From positions 1 through 46,783 of the forward strand of contig WIXG01000496.1 of assembly GCA_009869945.1 (NCBI GenBank): a stretch of 46,783 bases of DNA. The letters run 5' to 3'. The notes beneath the pieces were generated by a model. That model saw only the letters and a program-made list of their open reading frames with translations, searched no databases and was not told the origin of the DNA. How positions within the stretch are numbered: position 1 is the stretch's first letter; the number at the start of each line of letters is the position of its first letter. A program made the position numbers and the translations under genes. This stretch comes from Mesaphorura yosii (Eukaryota; Arthropoda; Collembola; Poduromorpha; Tullbergiidae). Positions 1 to 14,570 of the stretch are shown one piece after another.

Positions 1-1128
1 CATTCATTATAGCGACTGCGACTCGTTTAAATTAGCGAAGAGTGCTTCCTGTGCCGTGCCCGTTCAGTGATATAATGTCAGAGTCAGTCAGGAATTTATA
101 CTATCACATCTACTTTGTTGTAAAATATTTTTAGCAGATACTACTACTCGTACGTACGTGAACTCATTTACTGTCTACTGTTGCTCACATTCGGATCACA
201 CAGACGAAAGCTATTAACATTAAACATATAATGTGTTTTGGATTGGGGCCAAGAATTATATAAATATAGACAGAAAATTGCCTTGTGCAAAGAAAGAATA
301 ATAAGCCATTCTTCTTGGCATTATTACATTTTTGTCCTTTGGAAAAGAGGATGACGATGACTTGGATTTTGTCAATTCGCTTTACGGTTGTGCTGAAACA
401 CGGGCCGTAAACCATAACTTTTAACCCAGAAGTAGTACAATGTAATACGTTCATCGGGAGAGCTTGCCGTTTGTCGCTTGCATAATGCGATACGCGATCG
501 AGATATCATCAAAATAAAAGCCTCATGGTAGCCGCATAAAATTCATTCTTCATTCATTCTCGTGGCCCGTGGCCGTGCCGGGCCGGGCCATTTTGGCAAT
601 TGGCAGACATGCCGAACGCATTCGACTTAAGTTGACTGTGAAAATATGCACATTAAAACTTAAAACTGTTGAAAAGGCGTCGACGCCGGCATGCCGGGTC
701 GTGCCCGGACTGTGATTTAAGATTATTGCATTGAATTAGGAGCAGACAATAATTGTTTTCACGCCGAGCGACCAGCAGCCAGCAAACCTTGAATTTCGCA
801 CGTATGATCTCCTTTCCTTCTCGTATGCCCTTCGCTCTGCGTAGATTAACTTGTCAAATGGGCTTACGCTCAGGCCAAGACCAAGACAGATAAGAGAAGT
901 AACTAACGAATCATGCATTCCTTCCAGTGAATCCAATAACACTCAATGCAACGTCACAGTGAAAAATATTCGAATCTTAACTTTTGGCAATGAGAAGGAT
1001 TAACTGTGCGAAGACACGGAAGGAATTCTTTCCTTCCTCGTGCCGCGTGCAGTGAAAGACAAGGTTTTAACCCTTAACATTAAAATAATGCAAGAAGAGT
1101 CGCTCATTAAGGCATTTTTAAGCTTTAC
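1..1128. other. Left edge, no resolved exon
   Basis: No convincing coding exon was found on either strand. Because the minus-strand exon to its right ends in a splice donor, this stretch is probably intron of that gene, with the next exon either unrecognised here or beyond the edge. Two short GC-rich, CpG-containing patches, at about 560-600 and 675-712, stand out from the AT-rich surroundings and carry repeated GCCGGG/GTGCCG words. Confidence 0.4.
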
Positions 1129-2269
1129 CTTGACAATGTACACACGGGACTGGATTCGGGTTCTCTAGACTCAGGTACTCACTCTCATCAGAATGTTCTT
1201 CATCACTTTTTGTATTTGTATTTGGCTTAGCTTGAGTATGAGTTTGTGTGAGGCAATGAGCCTGATGCTTTTTCCGTTTCTTACTACCGCCGCTTTTCAC
1301 ACTCGGGCATGTATTTACGCTAAAACTAGAGTTTGAATTGCTATTGCTATCACTTGCAGTCGCAGTGCAACACGCGCTGATGCTGATTGTTGCAGGGCTC
1401 ACGACGCAGCAGCTGCTGCTCACTTCGACGTCTGTGTCGACGTCTTCGTCGTCAATCTCATTATCACCTGCTCTCTCAATGTCATTTTCATTGTCATAAT
1501 TGCACTCGTCAAAGTCCACATCATCGAAATCAAGGTCCCAGTCACATTCGCAATCGGCGGTTGTGCTCAGGCAGTAGCTGCTTGTGGCTGTGCTGTTCTC
1601 TTCTTCCTCTTTTCCTAATTTTTCCTTCTTGCAGTACTTTGAGTTCGAGCACGAATCCTTGACTTGGACTAATGTCTCGTCCGCGTTTTCACTGATACTT
1701 TTGTCCTCTTCGTCTTCTTGCTCCTCTTCAATTTTAACAATGCTCAGCCGGTACTTTTTTATGCTACTGCCAGCGGTCGCGGTGCATGTTTTACTATGAC
1801 TTTGACTGCTTCCGTCACAAAACCCGGACGAGGACGAATAGCAAGAGCTTGGCGACGCAGAAGCGGATGACGTGGACGAGACTGGAGAGCTGGACGAAAT
1901 TGACGATATGGAAAGCGAGTTTGAGTATGCTGGAGTGGACGTGGACGCGCAAGGCACTGGCGAATTCTGTTGACTAGCAGACGCCGAGCTTGGCGGTGGT
2001 TGCAAAAGCACACAATTCAAGCTTAAGTTTAAGTCAAGTGGGAAATTGATTGGAATCAGTGACTTTGTGATCACATTCTCGCCCGCAGTATTCCTGCTCT
2101 GAGTTTCTTTGGCTTGGGCTGTTTGCCTTTCTAAATCACATCTGGCCCTGGCTGCTTCTGATGCGGATGCTGGGGTCACTCTCACTGGCAATGGCTGACA
2201 CGACTTTCTTCGGTGTGGTGAGCTATCACTTTTATTATTGTGACCACTGATGAGAGTACTCACCGGCAT
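1129..2269 (-). CDS. Ser-rich, acidic protein of unknown function, 5' coding exon (partial gene)
   Basis: The minus-strand frame opens at ATG 2269-2267, with an in-frame TAA just upstream, and stays open for 380 codons. It reaches a consensus donor (CAAG|GTAAAG, GT at 1128-1127) in phase 1, so the protein continues in exons further left. The translation is low in complexity. Residues about 90-170 form a Ser/Pro/Ala-rich tract. Acidic runs follow (KIEEEQEDEED, then Asp/Glu/Asn-rich DWDLDFDDVDFDECNYD). Near the end lies a Lys/Arg patch (KKRKKH) that could be a nuclear signal. This composition suits a disordered N-terminal region of a nuclear regulator, but no domain is recognisable and no function is assigned. 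The first codons overlap a GTGAGT donor-like word directly after ATGCCG, so the true start could differ. Confidence 0.55.
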
Positions 2270-5200
2270 CGTTTAAACGGTAATGCTATGCATGTGACTA
2301 CTTAAAATTAGAATGCATTATTGCCTTTGATTTTATATGTCCCAGCCCAGCCATTGTGATTGGATGGATTTCCAACTCTTTTTGAGCACCAGCACAAAGT
2401 TCATCGTTATGCTATTCATTCTACTCCTTACTGGTAGCTGATAGCACTGATCCAGGAATTAATGTACGGTTATGGAATTTCTGCAGTTTTCACACAACAA
2501 AAGTTGATAGTTGGAAAAGGCGATAAAAAACTAAATGACTTCTGTTTGATAGCACTTTGATCTACTGGAATTACGACTGTTGTGGCGTATAGCACTATTT
2601 TAAGCTAAACTTGGTCGGTCAGCTAAAGTTAAAACGTTGACTTGAAGAAACGAAGGTACGGTGGTGAAATGACTGAATGATTTGGCGTGGCGTGGCGTGG
2701 CCGTGGCTTGACTTTTCTTTTCTACGCACTGTTCTTGAATGCCGGAATTGTTTGGGTATCTTTCACTTCAACTTCATTTCTTTTCCGAACCTCAATCCCG
2801 ATATCACCTTCACACTAATGTCACTAATCTCTCTCGTCAAATCATTCTACTGGCCTTGGTTGAGCGTCAGCGTCAAGCAACAGCAACAAGGAGAAAATAG
2901 AATACAGGCTTGGATGCGGACGTGGTCGCGGTGAATCATCGTTAAAGTATGACGGTAATTAAGCGAAGGACTTTTCGGTGTCGGCAACATTGTTCTTGGG
3001 TGTCGGGCGTCGGATTATGTAACTCGCTTTTTGGCTTTGGCCTGGGTTTGAAACTTTGGAACTAAGAAAGGTGTAACAAAATAAAATCTGATCCTGGTGC
3101 CGGTGTGGGTACAAAAATATTCTAAAGATGATCTTTCTTTCACAGGCACAACATAGGCCAGGATCCGGTGGACTATTTTTCAGAGACTAGACAATAACAA
3201 CAGCAAATGGAAAATAAAGAAACTAGAACGTCGGGATTCTTTTCTGGAACGAGAGCGAGTTAAGATGATTTCTTCTTAACCCTCACTTCTGAGCTCCGTG
3301 AGCCGTTACCGTGCCGGTTTCTCGGTTCTTGGGAGCTCGAGCTGACACTTTGCTGTTGAGTTTAGAATTTAGTTGCTGGTATGTGTGCGCGTGCTCCCCA
3401 ATGCAAAAATATAAACTAAATCACTTTTACTGGATGCGGCTTATCTAAATAGTCCGAAGCCCGTGCTCACACTGCACCCTGCACGGGATGTGACAAACTT
3501 AACTAGGCTGCGTACCAGAAAAGTGTCTCACATATTTTCACTCTTCTGTCACCCACAATAAAAGAATCAAAATGCAAACTGAAAGAGTTGCGATTCGACG
3601 TTGAGAGTTCTGCCCTATGCTTTCCTGCACGGAACACAAACACAGTTTACAATGTTGAAGTGCGATAGCGATGTGCAAGGCGATCGTGACTCGCGAGTTT
3701 GTCTATTTTCGAGCAGTATTATTTCGCTGCTTCCTTCCTTCATCTTTACTTCGAAGTCAGGCAATGCAAATGGTGTATTTATAATAAAATTCATACTGGT
3801 TCGAGTTCTCAGGGATTAGCAACAAGCAGGGATTAGTTTTGCATTACTTCTTTTCAGTATTCAGTATTCATACACTAAACTTCTTTACATTTTTGCCCTG
3901 TTCGGTTAAGAATGAAGAAAGTTTCAAAGATTCAAATCAACTTTGAGTCTTGAGTACATGAAAGACTTGCAAAAATGTGTTGCTGCTGCACGAAATTCTT
4001 CAAGCCCACCCAACCCAGGAACTTCCAGCAGAAAATAGAAAAAAGTTTCACGCATGCCGCGCCGTGCTTCACGAAAAATGCAAATGTAACGCCAAAAACG
4101 CCATGCATTTTAGCTCGTTGAGGCTTGCATGCTGCCTGCTCACATCTTGAACAATTTTAATTTAGTCATGGTTATTTAGGTTTACTATCATCATTATTTT
4201 TGTAACGCACGGAGATAAAGTAAAGTGAAGTAAAATTTTCTTGCAAGGCGTCGCGCGTATTTATTTAGCCAAGTTAAGTCATACAGTCACAGTGATTGCT
4301 CCGGCTTTTGGCAACCTATTTCGAGTGCGCGAGTTCATCGTCAGCTGGGATTTATGAATACACCAAAATTGAATTCAGAACACCGAGAACGAAATCAGCC
4401 TGCCTACCTGCTTACGTTTTTTTTTCCTGCCTCTTGGATTAGTTTGCCCTAATAGCGCAAATGCACTCAATCCCCGTCCCATTCCCAGCAATTTACGAAC
4501 ATGCAATTAGCGACTAGCGAATAGTTGAGATTTTCGATTTCCCTTCCCGCCCCATGCTGGGAACTAAGTACTGAGCATAGTGCTCTCCGTGCCAATTTCA
4601 GTTTCCATTTCATTTAATTTTTCGTATCCATCTGTAAGAAATATCACACTCATGTCATATTGGTCGTGTGTCAGCTTACACGCAACAGCAACAGGAAAAC
4701 GGACGCACTCCAAATTTAGCCTTAGCGTACGAATTGAAGACAAGACAGGCAATAAAAATAAAATCCGAGTCGCAAATTTCTTGAATTTTTTTCCGTGTCA
4801 TGTCGTGCACATAAAAAAACTCATTGCATGTAGCTGCACGCAGGCCAAAATTGTCACTTGAAACCAGCGCGCATAAACCGCAACTTGATTCGCGAATTCA
4901 AAGAAGGTTTTATTGCAATTTTAAGCAGTCGTAATCCCTGTTTGCAAAGCTACAGGCCTCCTCGTGAGTCGTCGTCAATTAAAATTCTCACACAAACAGC
5001 CAGCGCAGCTGATATTCCACCGGAGGGAAGATGAGCGTGCGGATTTTTGTGCAGTGCAAAGAATGTAATTATATAAGATAATAACTGTGAGCTCATTGTT
5101 GTACAGTTCGTGATAAATTACAACGTGTCATGTCTTGTGACTGACTTTGAGCCGGAGATTACCATGAATGAGGGTATAGACAAGGTATTGATGGGATGAT

Positions 5201-8200
5201 GGTGCACTGACACAATTATGTTTACGATTGTCTTGCACATAAAGTAAAAAAAGTAAGACGTCAATTGCCTTTGCCACATGCCAAATACAGTTCTCATGAG
5301 TCATATTCCGTCTATTTTGAAAGTTGTCACCTTGTTCCCGAATTTAACCAGGCTGCACTGTAGGCTGAGTATTTTATCTCACGAGTTTTACGACTTTTGT
5401 GATGGTAATGGAGCGCAGGCATTCGAGATTACTTGGCACGCTGAATGATTGGCAATCTTTACGCACTCACTAAAATAAAAAGCAACTTATTCAGAGCACA
5501 CGTTGATTGCCGAGCCAAGCCAAGCCAAACCAAGCAGATTGAAGTACGTTGAGAAGTATCGGACGAAGATAAGTACCGCATATTTTGAATGCAAGCTTGT
5601 TTTTGGTTTTGAACAAGTCATAAACTTATTGAAAAAGCTGGCTGCTATCTCCTCTCATCACTTCTCTGCGTAACAATGCGATATAGCAAGCGTATTACTC
5701 AGGTCTGTGTTTGCTTCTGACCTTCAGCGAGTTTATACTCACAGAATAAAGGCATAGCCTACGTTTCGCTGGCTTAACTAAATATTTTCAATTCAACTTC
5801 AACAACTATTCAGACTTCCAGGCCCAAGCCAAATCGTCCTAGATTTTATGCTTGTATGATGTCCGACGCGAAAGCGAAAAGAACGGCGAGGCCAATGATG
5901 ATCTCTGTTTGACTTTGACTCGGAATTTTCTTCCTTTGTTGCTGACGCTGCTTTCTGCTGCTGGGTGATGGTGCTGACTGTACGTGCTTTTAATTTTCCA
6001 TTTAAAGTTTATTTTCTTAAGGAAAAACCATTCATGCCAGGCAAGCACGCGGCACTGACGGCATTTGGGACTCGGCATCAGCGTCAGCTTTCTTTCCTCA
6101 AAATATTTGCACATGCCGATCATGTTCACAAAAATCTGTTATTCGCTTGTGCCACGCTCAATTCCTCGAGTTACGTAATTTTAAAATGTTCATTAGCTCG
6201 TCGTAAACAACTCTTCCAGATTAAAAGGCGCGTGGACCTGGACTGGCGACTGGGACTGTGCTATTTAGCTTTCATTCATGCGATGACATTGTAAAACCAA
6301 AACCCAATTTTGAGCGAAGGCGAGTCTTGTTAATATTTACATTACAGAGATTAGGTCGGTCTCGGGTCGGGGCCAAGTCAGTCTAACGTCTAAAACGTAA
6401 CAAAATCCCACCTGCCCTGCCAAACCCAAGTGTTTTAACAGCAACCGGCCGCGACTACCTTTACAAATTGGCACCCATCTTTCAATTGAAGTTTGTTCCT
6501 GTTCCAGAAGCCAACTAGTGCACGGCCAAGTCTGATTCGGCCCGACTGTTGATGTTATGATTATGTAATATTTACCCGTCACTTCGCATGTAATGCCGTG
6601 CATTTGCATATCTTTGCAATGAATCATGACTTTGTCTTTCCATCACGATTCAAGACAAGAATGATGCATGAGAAAGCAGGGCAAGGGGCTAACTAAAGAG
6701 TACGGAAATAAAACCATGCCAGCTTATATGACATTATTATACTTTGATCCCATTCTCGTTCTTATTACAGTGCAAATTGAGCTTATTTATCCAAGCACAG
6801 AATTCCGGGAAGTGGGCCAGATATATGGCATGGCAAGCATTTCCTTGATTCCCTTTCGGATATGTTCTACAGTGCTTTCTTAATTATGCAAAATATTGAT
6901 ATTGCATTGATTTGTGTTCATATATTGACATGCGGCAACTTGCACCTTTTGCCCAACGGAAACGGTGTTAATAGATCAATTAAGCGTCTGCGAAAACTTC
7001 ACGAAAAACGGAATTTACAATTGGCATTCAACGTGGAAGGTGGAACTATAAAATTGCTAACTTCAGTATCCAATACCTTTCTCATAGACTGTAGACATTT
7101 AAGACTTTTGCCTTTCTTGCCCTAAACGGCTCTCAAGTTCTCTCCTTCTAACTTTCCAAGAAATATTCCACCATGAGCCCAATCGGAAACAGCAGCCCAG
7201 TAAATTCAACAAGTTCCAAGTTGGCAACGAGATTAAAACATGTTCTCCGTCTCGGAAGAAGAAATAGAAAATGGATCGAAGTTTTCAAGCAATCATCATA
7301 AATTGAACGAAAGTTATAAACAAATGTACGGTTCTAATCGCCGTCGTCGTCGTCAGACGGATTTTAAAGGAACAACGTGCCACGAAACGAGTGCGACAGC
7401 GAAAGAGCATCAGTACAAGATTGACTCTTCCAAGCTAAACTGAGGCTCAAGCAGTGAAATCCTGAAATGAAACCCGCACCGAATCTAATTTTGTCAACCC
7501 CCACACAAACGCAGAGCATAGGCTGGATTTTTATTGTGTCACTCAATAAGCAGCAGCAGCATCAGAGGAAAGATTCCGTGAAATGAAATGAAATATAAAT
7601 ATATTTGTAAACTTTTGACTTTAAAAACATTTAGAAAATCTATTTTCACTACATCCTTATAAAAATTCGAATGCTTCACTCAATTCCGCTCTGTACACCC
7701 AATGCATGCGACAAAGCCAACGACAACGAGCTCATGAATCTTTGGACGAGGCGATACGAGAAAACAAGAACCGGGAAGTAAAAGTAGGATGGTTGCTTTC
7801 TGGGTCTACTCAATTGTGACTGTGACTGGGCAAACAGAAAGGAGTGGCAGTGGCAGCGTTGGTTGGCAAAAATAAGCACGACATTTTATTGCATGTAGTA
7901 ATTGTAAGAGAAATTGGATTAAGAGTGTCAAAATAGAATCTCATATTTAATGAATGAGTTACAGGAGGCAGGATCTTACTTCATACTGCACATCATATTG
8001 TCATATCAGACTCTCGTTTCATATAAACATGGGCTGAATTGAATTCTGGCCGACCCGATAAAAATAAACCAGTATAATCGGGATTTCGTGTCGAGAATGA
8101 GTTACGTGTCGCCGGCTTCGACAGACTCTGACTTCACCGCCTTGGAGTCAAAACAAAATCTTGACACCACGAACGCGAAAGCCAAAGGCAAAACGCGAAA

Positions 8201-11200
8201 TGACTGTTTCGTACTTTCGATCTTCAAAGTCAAGCCAAGGCGGCTGCCTAGGCGGGCGGTATGCACGCGGAATTAGAATTGACCATGGACTGTCTTGGCA
8301 AGTTAAATGAACTGCGAGAGTGCTGATTAATTCTAACAAATGACAGTAGCAGCCGGTCGGGTCGGGCAGACATACGCGAAAGCGAAGAATGTCAACTCAA
8401 CGCGGATTAATTACAGAATTTATGCACAGTCTGAACTTTGGACAAATGACTTCATGCATGCTGTGCAGTGGGAATAACAACTGAAAGACGCTTGATTTCA
8501 GTTTCAATGAAAGTGTGAGCCAAGACCGCACCGCGCCGCGCTGCAATTTTGCAACACTGACTGACGTTAACAAATAAAAATCTCAGATTCATGAAATTAA
8601 TCTCTTCATCATCGAAAGATCGCAACGCGAGATCAGTTCGTTCGCAGTACGTGCGCGTCAGTCGTATTGTCTCGAGACAAAGGCGACACTAGCCAGTCAA
8701 TAGTTAGGCTCGTGCTCACAACTCGCAAGCGGCTGAATGAGTGTGGCTTGTGTCGTAGTCGCCGTGTCAGGACACATCAGTGCAATTTACTTTCACCTGA
8801 CTTGACGCGAGCTCGACTTGACAGAAGACAAGGCAATTTTTCTGTACTCTACGTACGCAGGAGACATTAATGTAGTCATCATCATCCTAATTCTATAAAT
8901 ATTGAGCCCCATCATTCATCTTAATCATATCTGCCCCTTATTTATTGCTTCTCTCCAAATAAAAGCTGTCTCTGTCCGTCCGTCTATCGTCCTTGTGAGC
9001 CTCGTGTCGCGATTGCGACTACAATTGCTAAACACCAATCTATCTCTCGAGACTCGAATGCATATAGCCTGGTGGCATGTACTTAAAAATCGTAATCTGC
9101 AAGCCAATTAAAGAAAGATAGCGTTCTTTTTAGTCCATATTCGGAATTTACATCTGTCGGCTCAGAAAAGAATTAAGAATGAAGGCGCTTTGGTTTTGGC
9201 GCTCAGTTGCTCAAGTAACAAGCCAGCATTTGGCAATGTGGCAGATACAACAATCAAGCTCTTTCTTTCCTTCGCAATTTCGGCCAAGCTGTTTCAGAAA
9301 CCATTCTTCAGTCAGTCAGTCGTCTTTTGTCCATCAGAACGATCTTGTAACTAGTTTTCCAAGAAGCGCAAGCACGCCGAACGCTGTTGACGACTTCATT
9401 TGCGTTGTGCCTTGTGTGCATAAAAGTTTGATTAACGATATTGTTGAGCAAAATACACACAACACAACAATGCCTTTCTAACTGATTTGGGTTATAATAA
9501 CAACAAATATGATTTCAATTTCTCTCTTTGTTACCTGCCTCAGTCGGCTCGCATAAATTGAAATGACCTTTTCTATCAGACGCAATTTATCTGCGCTAAT
9601 GATCTGTAGTTGATTTTGGTATTAGCCAATTATGTGAAATGTGACTGCGATGGAGTGCGGCCAGTGCGCAATTAATTGCACCCATACTACGGATAATTGC
9701 CTGCGTGTGCTCGTCCATTATTATCTAAGTGCGCATCATAATTGCCATTTGCCATTGTTGTGAACGCCAATAATAAGTGTGCCCGAGTGCCAGACCGTCA
9801 GTCTGGGGCGAAGTGCTGACTGACTAAAAAGTGGCTCTTTCCATGGTTAAATGAGCATTGAGATTTGAGAAGATTGAAAATCGAAAAGCAAGATTAACTG
9901 TGCATACACGCGCACGTGTGGAATTAATTATACTCCAATTCCCAGGTGTCCGGCAATAAGAATGTAATTGCAATGTCGGCTTTCTCTTGGACCGTTAACT
10001 ACCATCAAAAATTATTGTCACTTATGATACATGACTTACAGTCAAATTGCGTCTCGTTTTGGCCAACTTGAAAGTTTCGTGTCATTCGCATTTACTCAAA
10101 TCTGCAAATGCACAGACTACATCACGCGAACTTGCAACACTTTGAAGGAAGACACAGGAGAAAAAGTAGTTGTACAAAAATCCTGGTGCGTGTTCCCAAA
10201 CGCGCCCGCTTTGCCATCTTCCGCTTCCAATGCCAAAAATTGCATTTACTCGCTACTCGTTGTGGACTAAATATATTCTCTCACAATCCTAATTCCTAAT
10301 GCCAATTATGTAACCACACAGAATCTGCCTAGCTCTCCCGCTGTGAGCCATCTGTTTACGAGTGAACGCCGGAGCAAAGCAGTACTTTCCATGCCGTCTT
10401 ATTAGTATTCGATGTGTCATGCTTCGTTTTTAATCAAAAGCAAAGCAAATGACTTATCAAATTAATTCAGAAAGGTGAATGAGCACCATGCTAAATAATG
10501 GTAACGGGCTTATTAATTTTCGAGGTAAACATTCCATATCTACATTATACACAGTAGTTTTCTTGCTAGTACGGCAATACGCGTCACGCGTCACGGAATC
10601 TATACTTAGGAATGATGTAATTGTTTAACGTGTTTGTCAAAGTTCGAATGAAGCACGTTGGATGAATATTGAGTACGTAGAGATTCAAAATTCACAAGAC
10701 CACCGGCAACAACTGACTCCACGTCAAACTGCTCACGTTATTTTGGTTTGGGGTTTCATTCAAGTGTTGCCACTGCGGCGCACATATTTCTGAAATTCTG
10801 ATAAAATGAAGGCTCATGAATTGTATGAATTTCGATAATTCTGTTCACGACTGTAAAGTATTTACGCTTCACAAATGAAAATACACCGCCCGCGCGATAA
10901 GGACGAACTTCCCGAGTATAAAATATCTCAGGAGCAGTGTCAAAGTATTATTGTGCATGTAAATTGTTTTCAATGTCAATCAACGTGCGTGCATTCAATC
11001 TGCCATCCTTCTATTACGACCTTCTCGTGCAGACAGCAATTACACACTGTATAATTATAGACTGGTCGCAATAAATCATTAATTAGGGTGTCCTCCGTTG
11101 TCCATTTTGATTTTATTATCCTAAAACAATGCCATGCCCGAGTCTCACTAAAAGCACAATGATGAGCATGAGTTTTTAGACCAGCGGCTGAGCCGCTGCT

Positions 11201-14200
11201 ACCTTTTCTGTAGTCTGTAAGTTCATACTAGGATTTCTTGCCGTAGTTTTATCAGATAATAATCAAGCACGGAGTATTATTACGCGTCGTGGTTGTAATT
11301 GTAATTGTAGTTTGAAACATAATCTATTAAAATCATCACAAAGGATTGAGATCGTGGGCGGTAATTCTAATACCTGAAGTAATTATTTTTGCTACTCTCC
11401 ATAGTCAAACCTGCTATCATCATCAACATTTAAGCATTATTACGTACTGCTCAATGCATCTTTCGCCGTAATTTAACTTCGGAAAGAAACGAAGCCTGGG
11501 TTTTTTATTCGCGGGAAAATGTCGAATCCATGACCCGTCTGGCAAATGGCAAATTTTTGCGGATGTGCACGTGTCGTTTGACTCTGGCTTTGACTCGCGG
11601 CCAGCCATATTGTACCTTTGTATCATGCCTCATGATCTACTTTACTTTGGCAGTGGTCACTCAATGTGTGGATAACAATGACGCGTGGAGTAACGCAGGG
11701 ACACAGGACATTTGTTATTCGTAGTGTAGTATGCGTGCGTGCGACGAAATTAAAGGGTGGGATGCGTTTAACCAGCATTATTTCAAGTTTAGCTGTTATT
11801 ATACTCGTAATTATGGTATCCTGTGTTCTGTGTAACAATAAGATAGCACCCACGCTCTGGTGTTGCCACATATTAAGCCGCTGAATGTGCCAAAATCTTG
11901 CTTCTTGCATGAGTCAACAGTCAACTGATGAAGTCTACTACGTTTGAGTTTATGGAACAACATGTTCGAATTCGAAATTGTAATTGCAAACAACTTTGCA
12001 GCCGCAGTATGCGAAATTCGCCAACTGGTACCCCAGAAGGGGGACCAGTCGGGTCAGCATTGTCAGCATGTTTATGTCTGCTTTTGTTTGTCCGTAATAA
12101 AATATGAATATGCAAAATTATCGTTGAAAGTCTTTGCCCGGCATTTTTACTTTGTGTGAAACTCTCTGGCCTGCCTGAACTGATGAAAAATTTAAATCGT
12201 CCACTCCATAAATCAGCTTGACTCACCTCGACCCTCTTGGAGGCAGTACAATAATTCGACAGTAATAAATTTTGCATATAAATTGTCGAGAACCACAAAC
12301 AGCTTACACCTTATACGTGTGCCGTCGGGTAAACGAAATTCAACATCTGCGCGACTGCCAGCTTGAGTTATTTGTTGCAGATGCACTTAATTTAACGTGT
12401 GAGGGCTTAGTTTGATGGAATTGCAAAATGCAAATAATATGGCATGGGCATTAACACATCGTGACACGAGTGGCGAATGATATTATCTTCAGCCACAAAA
12501 AACCAACCTGAATTTAACTGCCCACACTCATAATTTTTTGCGCGCTTGACTCCATGCCCTTTGGTGTCTTCTTTTATTATCACATTCAAGTGAGATTTGC
12601 AAGTTGTTGTTCCCCACGATCGTATGTAAGAAAATATAGCTTACTACAGGCAGCCGTAATTACTCAATGCGAACTGCAAAATTAAGTTGCATGGACAAGT
12701 TAAATGACGTAAGACTTATAATAATCACCTCACTTCCAAGTTACTCAGAAGTCAACTAACGACAAAAGTCTGAAATATACATAAGATTATTCTTAAAAAA
12801 CAAAGAATCCTGGCTCCAAGTCACGTCCGTCAGTTTTATGAATAAATGACGCTAATTGAGTTCTCGTACAATAATGGCGCTAAGTAACTAAACTTTACAT
12901 GGCATGGGTGAAGGTGACTTTCGCTGAGTTTCCTTCGTCCTTCTGGACATTGCATGATCGAATATTTTTCTAATGACCGAGGACATTGCCAGCCTAAAGT
13001 GGTAGTAAGGCAATGGGTTCCAAAATTAATCTCACAGCTTCGCACTAACGCGCTTCAGCAATATCATTCCTTAATCATTCATAGAAGTTAGAAGATTAAT
13101 CAAAATTGGGAAATTAAAATCTTACCTCTGAAATTACGAAGCTAGTTCATCAGGCTCAAGACAAATCGGTGCACAAATCTTCAAATTCATTCCGGGTTTC
13201 AAGTAGTTAAGGCGGGCGTAAAGATATCAATAATGTTTTATGTTTGGTTGGCGTCTGTTGGCCGAGTCCGAGTGTCTGAAACAGTAAAAAGATGTTACTT
13301 ATTTGCTACAAAATGCGAGAGATAGAATAAAAAATAGACAGATCACTTACTTTCTTGATGCTGTTGACTGATTTGACGACTACAGTGCAAATACCTTCAA
13401 GATTCCGTCAAGATAGGATGCCCAAAGCGAATTCTGTCATACGATGGTGAAAAATGTATTTTTCATTATCATTATCACCGAACGACTGCAAGTTGCTTAT
13501 TGTGTCGAGCGTTGATAAGAACTCGGTTCGGCTAGTATGAGTCATTTCCATGAGTGTTCTCTTCACAACCTGAATCTGATTGGATCGATCTCTTCGTAAC
13601 GACCGACAACTGCCACGGTCACACGGATTCGTACCACCGTCTAAATTGGCACACAGTATTCAATTAACTTAACTCCTACTCCGTTTTCAAGTTGATACAC
13701 TTGGAGACTGCGAAGCAGACTTGGAACTAATGCGATCAGTATCAGTAGCGAAAATTCGGCGGTGTATCTCTTCTTGTCTGGTTACCGCAATTCTGCAATT
13801 AATTAAGGCAGCACTGCTGCAGTTTCTTGAGTTCCTCGCCTATAACTGACTAACTAAACAAGCAAACTATTAAAATCAAAGGCTACTACACTTTGTAATC
13901 AACGAACCATTCATAAGAGTTGATTTAACTGCACTGTACAGTAGTTTCTTATCCGAATCCAAGATCAAAACAGTAAGAGAGCGAGTCGAGTAGCAGACCG
14001 TAGACCTTAACTTAATACTCGCATCACAACAATGAATTCAAAACTGTGTACAAAATACAATCGCCAACAGTTCAGTCCAATTCAAAACCACCGACTGCGA
14101 CTGTAAATACGATTCGTTGGTGGGTGTAGTGGGCAAGCACAGCACGGACACGAGTCGAGTGCCGATGCCGAGTGTTTACAACAATGACAAACTTCGTACT

Positions 14201-14526
14201 TAAAAATTGCCAATGCAAATCTTCTTGCAAGTTGTGCCGATGCAATGATATTGTGCTAAATGCTTAGCTGACCCGCATGCATGAAATATGAGAGAGGCTG
14301 TACGCTGTATGTACTACGATCTCTGCACGCGAATTTTATCCTAGAACAGAGGCACTTCTTACTGAATTAACCAAAATGCAATCACAAACGTACACAGCGC
14401 GTAGTAACTTGCATAAAATGTGATGTGTTATTTACAAAAACTAGCGCTTTACGTTTTACGTCTCCCTTTGCTTTAGCTGAGCACTGAACAGTGATCTTGC
14501 ACATTGAAGCTGACGTGCTCCATCCA

Positions 14527-14570
14527 TGCATCTCATCGCGATCTCGTGCTTGAGATCACGATGAAATGCA
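14527..14570 (-). repeat. Near-perfect 19-bp hairpin, 6-nt loop
   Basis: The arms 14527-14545 and 14552-14570 are inverted copies matching at 17 of 19 positions, around a 6-nt loop. Read as a minus-strand transcript, both mismatches become G-U wobbles, so the stem would be fully paired. On the plus strand they are C-A mismatches. Pairing stops outside the 19 bp, which is short for a canonical microRNA precursor. It could be a structured RNA element or a chance or mobile-element inverted repeat. Confidence 0.6.

Noticed and set aside
6337..6627. 96-codon minus-strand ORF in a locally GC-richer patch
   Set aside because: The GC rise made it look coding, but the translation has no family resemblance and there is no exon chain.
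7343..7357. CGT/GTC trinucleotide run
   Set aside because: Short simple-sequence DNA that produces an Arg run in a chance ORF; no sign of function.
11921..12298. 125-codon minus-strand ORF
   Set aside because: No domain, no supporting signals, non-coding-like composition; probably chance.
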